From NCBI GenBank assembly GCA_002697505.1, contig NZWA01000073.1:1-10670 (forward strand): 10,670 nucleotides of DNA. Reading direction: 5' to 3'. Position 1 is the stretch's first letter; each line of letters begins with the position of its first letter. The notes beneath the pieces are model-generated. The model searched no databases, was not told the origin of the DNA, and worked only from the letters and a program-made list of their open reading frames with translations. Positions 6,640-10,670 of this stretch are shown here, one piece after another. The stretch comes from Flavobacteriales bacterium. GTDB taxonomy: Bacteria > Bacteroidota > Bacteroidia > Flavobacteriales > BACL11. The translations under genes were made by a program, and so were the position numbers.

Positions 6640-6652
6640 AAATAATTAAATC

Positions 6653-7378
6653 TTGATTGCTAAAAATAATATCCATTTTGACAAAATTAGTTCAACTAAT
6701 GATTATGCATTATCAATTAAAAATCATTTTTTATTTAAGGAAGGTTTGATCATATCTACTAATTTTCAAAATAATGGAAAAGGTCAATATAGTAATAATT
6801 GGCATAGCGAATATGCAAAGAATTTACTTATTTCAATTGTAATTTATCCAAATTTATCTATCAAAAAAAAGTTTGATTTAAATAAAATTGCATCTTTAGC
6901 AGTTTGTGAGTTATTGTGTTGTTTTGGATTAAATGCATATATAAAATGGCCTAACGATATAATCGTCAATGATAAAAAGATTTGTGGTATTCTAATAGAG
7001 AATATTTTATCTAATAAAACTATTAAAAAATCAGTTATTGGTTTTGGAATCAATATTAATCAAACCAAATTTAAAAAATATAATATTCCCGCAACATCAT
7101 TAAAGATGTTAAACCAAAAGAGCTACAAAGTAAAAAAGGTAAAAAAAGAGTTAATTAATTATTTTTTCAATAATTTATATTTGTATCGGAAAGGCAATTT
7201 TGATAATAATAAATATAATGATTTAATATATTCATTAAATATGAAAAGAGATTATTTAATTGGTGACAAGATTGTTAAAGGAGTTATAAAAGAAATTGAT
7301 CATACAGGAAATTTAATTATATCTGTTTCAGGTGAAAAGAAAACATTTAAAGCAAAAGAAATTTCATATATATTTTAA
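6653..7378 (+). CDS. birA: Biotin--[acetyl-CoA-carboxylase] ligase (catalytic type, no HTH)
   Basis: This cytosolic enzyme forms biotinyl-AMP and attaches biotin to the carrier protein of acetyl-CoA carboxylase and related carboxylases. Family features are 'ISSTNDYA' (12-19), the biotin/AMP loop NNGKGQYSNNW (40-50), IKWPNDI (97-103), KKICGILIEN (108-117) and GFGININQ (130-137), followed by a C-terminal SH3-like part with 'GVIKEIDHTGNLII'. There is no N-terminal helix-turn-helix, so it should not act as a biotin repressor. No in-frame ATG lies near the start: an upstream TAA (6647-6649) leaves the TTG at 6653 as the best initiation codon, or possibly the following ATT. The loop differs from E. 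coli GRGRRGRKW at several places, including Lys and Gln for the two arginines. The gene converges on pyrE with one base between the stop codons. Confidence 0.92.
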   Translation: MIAKNNIHFDKISSTNDYALSIKNHFLFKEGLIISTNFQNNGKGQYSNNWHSEYAKNLLISIVIYPNLSIKKKFDLNKIASLAVCELLCCFGLNAYIKWPNDIIVNDKKICGILIENILSNKTIKKSVIGFGININQTKFKKYNIPATSLKMLNQKSYKVKKVKKELINYFFNNLYLYRKGNFDNNKYNDLIYSLNMKRDYLIGDKIVKGVIKEIDHTGNLIISVSGEKKTFKAKEISYIF

Positions 7379-7379
7379 A

Positions 7380-8024
7380 TCATCTATTTTTCCATGTTGA
7401 TGGATTTTTTCTCCATTCTTTCAATATAGGAAAATCATCTTTATTTATATATTGAGATTTTAATGCTTCCTCTAATAAATAATCATAACTACACAATGAA
7501 ATGTATTCACTATTTATATTTTTGAAGTTATTAATTGAATCTATAAAGCCATACGAAAATATAGATGCAACACCTTTTACATTTAACTTGCTATCACGTA
7601 AAGTATTAATAGCTTCAATACTACTTTTTCCCGTACTTATTAAGTCTTCTATAAGAACAACGGATTGACCTTCTTTATATTCACCTTCAATTTGATTTTG
7701 CTTACCGTGATTTTTTTGTTTTGAGCGAACATAAATAAAAGGAAGTCCTAGCTCCTCAGCAACTAAAACACCATGCGGAATTCCAGCTGTTGCAACACCT
7801 GCTATTATGTTAGCACCTTTGTAGTGATTTTTAATGATGTAGCTTAGGGATTGTCTAATATAATTTCTTATTTCAGGATAAGATAGTGTTTTTCTATTGT
7901 CACAGTATATTGGTGACTTCCATTTTGACGCCCAAACAAAAGGTTTTTCAGGTTGTAAAATAATTGCGTTAATTTGCAATAAAGATTTTGCAATTTGTTT
8001 AGCTATATCAATATCATAGATCAT
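7380..8024 (-). CDS. pyrE: Orotate phosphoribosyltransferase
   Basis: This 214-residue enzyme joins orotate to PRPP to give orotidine 5'-phosphate, the fifth step of UMP synthesis. Visible motifs are WKSPIYCDNR (35-44), GVATAGIPHG (76-85), the flexible catalytic loop YVRSKQKNHGKQN (98-110), and the PRPP-binding signature VVLIEDLISTGKSS (122-135) with its adjacent acidic pair ED. Length and the 'QINAI.LQPEKPFVWASKWKSPIY' opening are typical of Bacteroidota PyrE. The ATG at 8024 gives the expected N-terminus. It starts one base from the divergent Nudix start codon, so its promoter must lie inside the Nudix coding sequence; a strong -7 box is found there at a distance that would leave almost no leader. 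The 3' end meets birA head-on, with a one-base gap and no visible terminator. Confidence 0.97.
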   Translation of the reverse strand: MIYDIDIAKQIAKSLLQINAIILQPEKPFVWASKWKSPIYCDNRKTLSYPEIRNYIRQSLSYIIKNHYKGANIIAGVATAGIPHGVLVAEELGLPFIYVRSKQKNHGKQNQIEGEYKEGQSVVLIEDLISTGKSSIEAINTLRDSKLNVKGVASIFSYGFIDSINNFKNINSEYISLCSYDYLLEEALKSQYINKDDFPILKEWRKNPSTWKNR

Positions 8025-8025
8025 T

Positions 8026-8502
8026 ATGCAAAAATATAAAGTTTATATTAAAAATAGTTCAAATATCATAGTAGATGATTTAAATAATTTTAAAAAAAAA
8101 TATAATTGTATAGAAGCTAGTGGAGGAGTAGTGTTTAATTTTAAAAATGAAATATTATTGATTTTTAGAAATGGTGTTTGGGATCTACCCAAGGGAAAAA
8201 TAGAATATAATGAAAGTTATGAAGATGCAGCTTTAAGGGAAGTTTCTGAAGAAACAGGCGTCAAAAATTTATATTTAAAAAATTTTTTAGTTACAACATA
8301 TCATACCTATTCACAAAATTCTATTGATTATTTAAAAATTACTAATTGGTTTACAATGTATACTAAATCAAATATGAAATTAGTTCCACAGTTGCAAGAA
8401 GGAATTACAAAAGCCGAGTGGGTAAATTTTAATGATATTTCTGATAAAATGGTTAATTCTTATGGAAATATTAAAGATGTTTTAAGACATGTTGAAATTT
8501 AA
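8026..8502 (+). CDS. Nudix hydrolase
   Basis: This 158-residue cytosolic hydrolase of a nucleoside-diphosphate-linked substrate has a complete Nudix box at residues 57-79: G57, E63, then R71-E72, E75-E76 and G78 in the REVSEETGV core that binds the catalytic metal. It is preceded by 'ASGGVVFNFKNEILLIFRNGVWDLPKGK', the usual first strands. The N-terminal ~30 residues precede the core and are not diagnostic. The substrate cannot be assigned. A Nudix gene beside pyrE is common in flavobacteria, where it may clear damaged or excess nucleotides, but that role is inference. The ATG is one base from the pyrE start on the other strand, and no convincing promoter is seen upstream. The 3' end overlaps the membrane phosphotransferase gene by 14 bases, so the two are probably co-translated. 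Confidence 0.94.
   Translation: MQKYKVYIKNSSNIIVDDLNNFKKKYNCIEASGGVVFNFKNEILLIFRNGVWDLPKGKIEYNESYEDAALREVSEETGVKNLYLKNFLVTTYHTYSQNSIDYLKITNWFTMYTKSNMKLVPQLQEGITKAEWVNFNDISDKMVNSYGNIKDVLRHVEI
8029..8036 (-). promoter_or_regulatory. -7 promoter element of pyrE inside the Nudix coding sequence
   Basis: The minus strand reads TATTTTTG, an exact match to TAnnTTTG, ending only 4 bases before the pyrE ATG. A TTTG at 8060-8063 (minus strand) could be the -33 element with a 23-base spacer, at the upper end of the range reported for flavobacteria. Start of transcription about 5-7 bases beyond the box would fall on the ATG itself, giving a leaderless mRNA. On the plus strand the same bases encode residues 2-4 of the Nudix protein. 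Confidence 0.5.
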
Positions 8503-10348
8503 GTTTTTTTTAAAATTGTATTTATTTTGGTTATTTCTATTTTTTATAAATAGAGTAATTTTCTTTATTTTTTATTTTAAAAGTTTTAAGAATATTAAGA
8601 TACTTGAAATTTTACAAATTGTTCCTAATTCAATATCGCTTGATTTATCTTTTATCTCATATGTTGCATCTATAGTATTTTTATTGATTCTTCTAGCATT
8701 CATATTATCATGTTTTAATATTGAACTATTTATTAATAAAATTGTTAATTTTTTTATATTAAGTATGATATTGTTTACAAATATTGTTTCTGCTGGAGAA
8801 ATTTGTCTATACAAGGAATGGGAAACTAAACTAAATTATACTGCATTAAGTCATTTAAAACAACCAAGCGAAGTCTTTTTAACGGCATCTAATATTGATT
8901 ATTTGATTTTTATTTTTTATATATTAATTTCTATCATTATTATTAGATTATATTTTTACAATATTAAATTTCATATCAAATTTCAAAAAAACTCATTCAA
9001 AAGTATTTTAAAGAGAGTTTTTTTCGCTCCTTTAATACTTGCTGTTTTTTTTTACTTTATAAGAGGGGGTATGCAATCTATTCCCATAAATATTAGTGAT
9101 GCATATTTTTCAAAAAATATTATTGTAAATGATTTAACTGTTAATTCTAACTGGAATATTATTCAAAGTTACTTTAAATCTTCAAGAAGTATAAATGGTA
9201 ATCCTTATATAAAGTATTCAAAAAAAGAATATGATTTATTTGTAGAAAATTATATAAGTGATTCAAATATTACGAGTTTGCCAACAAAAATTTTAAAAGA
9301 TAATCAACCAAATATTGTTTTTATACTTTTAGAAAGTTGGTCTGCGGATATTATTGAGAGTTTGGGAGGTTTAAAAAGTATAACTCCAAATTTCAATAAA
9401 TTAGAAGAGCAAGGTCTATTGTTTTCAAATTTTTATTCAAATGGATGGAAATCGGAGCAAGCTGTAAGTTCTATTTTTTCATCTTTTCCTGTATTTCCAT
9501 ATATTTCTATAATTAAAGAAACAGATAAGGCAAGAAAACTACCATCAATAAATAAATCTTTAAAGAACTATAATAGTTCATTTATTTTTGGAGGTCAATT
9601 AAGTTATGGCAATATAAAAGGTTTTTTATTAAATCAAAAATTTGATTTAGTTCTAGATATTGATGATTTTAAACATCCTAGAGGTAGATTAGGAATTCAT
9701 GATGAATTTATGTTTGATGAGTTTCATTTACATTTAAATAAAATGAAAGAACCATTTTTTAGTACTCTTTTTACCTTAAGTTCACATTCTCCTTATGATT
9801 TTCCTTTTAAGCATAAATTTAGTTTTAATAGCAGGCATGATCCTTATGTTAATTCAGTTGCGTATACTGATAGTTGTCTTGGTGTTTTTTTTCAAAAAAT
9901 AAAAAATGAAAAATGGTATGACAACACTTTATTTATAATTGTTTCAGATCATAGTCACAGTACGCCAATTCATAGGAGGGTAGCGCAGAAAGAAAGATTT
10001 AAAATTCCAATGTTATGGTATGGTAATGTATTAAACGAAAAATATAAAGGATTTTCTAATGAAATCTTATCTTCTCATATTGATATTACACCAACTTTAT
10101 TATCTCAGCTTAATTATAAAGTTGATTCGAAATATTTTGGAAATGATATATTTAAATTAAATAAAAAATATGTCCCATATTCATTTGTGAGAGGGTATGG
10201 TATGATAAATGATTTTTCAAACTATGCTTATTCAATAACTTATAATAAACCTTTTGAAATTGATATTAAAAAAGATTCGAATATTATAAAAAATACTGAG
10301 CTATTTATGCAGTATAGTTTTGATAAATACATGAATATTAAGAAATGA
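8489..10348 (+). CDS. LtaS/alkaline-phosphatase-superfamily membrane protein (LTA synthase family sulfatase)
   Basis: This 619-residue protein has about five hydrophobic segments in the first 190 residues (roughly 8-30, 54-75, 82-102, 136-155, 178-191), then a large extracytoplasmic domain of the alkaline phosphatase superfamily. 'NIVFILLESWSADII' carries metal ligand E282; 'PNFNKLEEQGLLFSNFYSNGWKSEQ' leads to the nucleophile site at S322; 'SSHSPYDFP' has H433; 'IIVSDHSH' supplies D487 and H488. These align in order with E255, T300, D475 and H476 of S. aureus LtaS. Here the nucleophile is Ser rather than Thr, a conservative change. There is no sulfatase C/S-x-P-x-R motif, so it is unlikely to be a sulfatase. 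Relatives transfer phosphoglycerol or phosphoethanolamine to glycans or lipids; the acceptor here is unknown. The ATG overlaps the Nudix gene by 14 bases, and the stop overlaps the next ATG by 4. Confidence 0.9.
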   Translation: MLKFKFFLKLYLFWLFLFFINRVIFFIFYFKSFKNIKILEILQIVPNSISLDLSFISYVASIVFLLILLAFILSCFNIELFINKIVNFFILSMILFTNIVSAGEICLYKEWETKLNYTALSHLKQPSEVFLTASNIDYLIFIFYILISIIIIRLYFYNIKFHIKFQKNSFKSILKRVFFAPLILAVFFYFIRGGMQSIPINISDAYFSKNIIVNDLTVNSNWNIIQSYFKSSRSINGNPYIKYSKKEYDLFVENYISDSNITSLPTKILKDNQPNIVFILLESWSADIIESLGGLKSITPNFNKLEEQGLLFSNFYSNGWKSEQAVSSIFSSFPVFPYISIIKETDKARKLPSINKSLKNYNSSFIFGGQLSYGNIKGFLLNQKFDLVLDIDDFKHPRGRLGIHDEFMFDEFHLHLNKMKEPFFSTLFTLSSHSPYDFPFKHKFSFNSRHDPYVNSVAYTDSCLGVFFQKIKNEKWYDNTLFIIVSDHSHSTPIHRRVAQKERFKIPMLWYGNVLNEKYKGFSNEILSSHIDITPTLLSQLNYKVDSKYFGNDIFKLNKKYVPYSFVRGYGMINDFSNYAYSITYNKPFEIDIKKDSNIIKNTELFMQYSFDKYMNIKK

Positions 10349-10670
10349 AATACTCAACACATATTTTTATTGCATTAATTTTAGTAATATTTTATTATGT
10401 ATTTTATTATACATCAATACATAGCTTTGAAAAAAAGAGTTTTTTTTATCAAAATAATGATAAGTTTTGGGCACACAGAGTTCTTACTGAAGATGAATTT
10501 AACAATTCTCTAGTTTTTAATGGTGTTGAGATTGATTTATATTTTGATAGTTTAAATAATTATTTTTTAATAAAGCATGATAAAATTGTTAATAATCAAA
10601 CTCTTCAAGATTTTCTTGCTTCTGTTGATAATAGTAAAATTTTTTATTGGTTTGATGTAAAAAATTTATC
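10345..10670 (+). CDS. Membrane-anchored GDPD-like protein, partial (3' end outside window)
   Basis: An open frame starts at ATG 10345 and runs off the right edge, giving 108 residues. It begins with a hydrophobic segment (about 6-24), a likely signal anchor. Next comes a pattern like the first half of the glycerophosphodiester phosphodiesterase barrel: 'FWAHRV' (H44-R45), 'FNGVEIDLYFD' (E62 and D64), 'FLIKHD' (H78-D79) and 'YWFDVKNL' (D104, K106). In GDPD enzymes the H-R, E-x-D and H-D residues bind metal and phosphate. The usual HRG reads HRV, so it may belong to a divergent GDPD-like or menorin-like family rather than to classical GlpQ. The start overlaps the preceding stop as ATGA, so it is translationally coupled to the LtaS-like gene. 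Hydrolysis of glycerophosphoryl groups outside the cytoplasm would fit, but this is inference. Confidence 0.65.
   Translation, partial: MKYSTHIFIALILVIFYYVFYYTSIHSFEKKSFFYQNNDKFWAHRVLTEDEFNNSLVFNGVEIDLYFDSLNNYFLIKHDKIVNNQTLQDFLASVDNSKIFYWFDVKNL

Noticed and set aside
8489..8502. Frameshift or fusion between the Nudix and LtaS-like genes
   Set aside because: Both proteins are complete with proper ends and start; the 14-base overlap is an ordinary coupled junction.
9290..10000. Reading the alkaline-phosphatase-superfamily domain as a true sulfatase
   Set aside because: No C/S-x-P/A-x-R formylglycine motif; the E282, S322, D487-H488 set fits LtaS/OpgB-type phosphotransferases.

Overview
The window is very AT-rich, gene-dense DNA that looks like the chromosome of a member of the Bacteroidota, most likely a marine flavobacterium with a compact genome. 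This is inferred from three things: gene order (rsfS-ftsH-DUF2007-cdsA-psd running away from birA, with pyrE and a Nudix gene beside it, is a familiar flavobacterial neighbourhood), the sequence character of the proteins, and three good matches to the Bacteroidota -7 promoter element TAnnTTTG just upstream of genes. I see no mobile element, tRNA, rRNA or CRISPR array, and no gene-free stretch above about 60 bases.

Layout. (1) 1-561, plus strand: the tail of a gene that resembles alanine dehydrogenase, then a small membrane-anchored DUF4258-like protein. (2) 554-2363, minus strand: a SAM-dependent O-methyltransferase followed by proline dehydrogenase; the latter converges on, and overlaps by 8 bases, the DUF4258-like gene. 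(3) 2371-2773, minus strand: a small secreted, cysteine/lysine/serine-rich protein with its own promoter and a strong intrinsic terminator, which abuts the methyltransferase start. (4) 2817-6598, minus strand: a tightly packed operon rsfS-ftsH-DUF2007-cdsA-psd, with 12 bases between rsfS and ftsH and overlaps of 4, 8 and 4 bases at the later junctions. It combines ribosome silencing, membrane protein quality control and phosphatidylethanolamine synthesis. (5) 6653-7378, plus strand: biotin-protein ligase, divergent from rsfS and convergent with pyrE. (6) 7380-8024, minus strand: pyrE, whose start codon is separated by one base from the start codon of the divergent Nudix gene. (7) 8026-10670, plus strand: a Nudix hydrolase, a five-helix membrane phosphotransferase of the LtaS/alkaline phosphatase superfamily, and a GDPD-like membrane-anchored protein cut by the window edge, joined by overlaps of 14 and 4 bases.

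Functionally most of this is core metabolism: proline and probably alanine breakdown, CDP-diacylglycerol and PE synthesis, UMP synthesis and biotin attachment. The least conventional parts are the LtaS-like plus GDPD-like pair in what should be a Gram-negative cell, the Cys-rich secreted protein at the end of the phospholipid operon, the unusually short CdsA, and two tight regulatory junctions (a terminator next to the methyltransferase start, and pyrE/Nudix start codons one base apart). I found no clear evidence for a wholly new multi-gene system. The Nudix/LtaS-like/GDPD-like cluster is the best candidate for something under-described.
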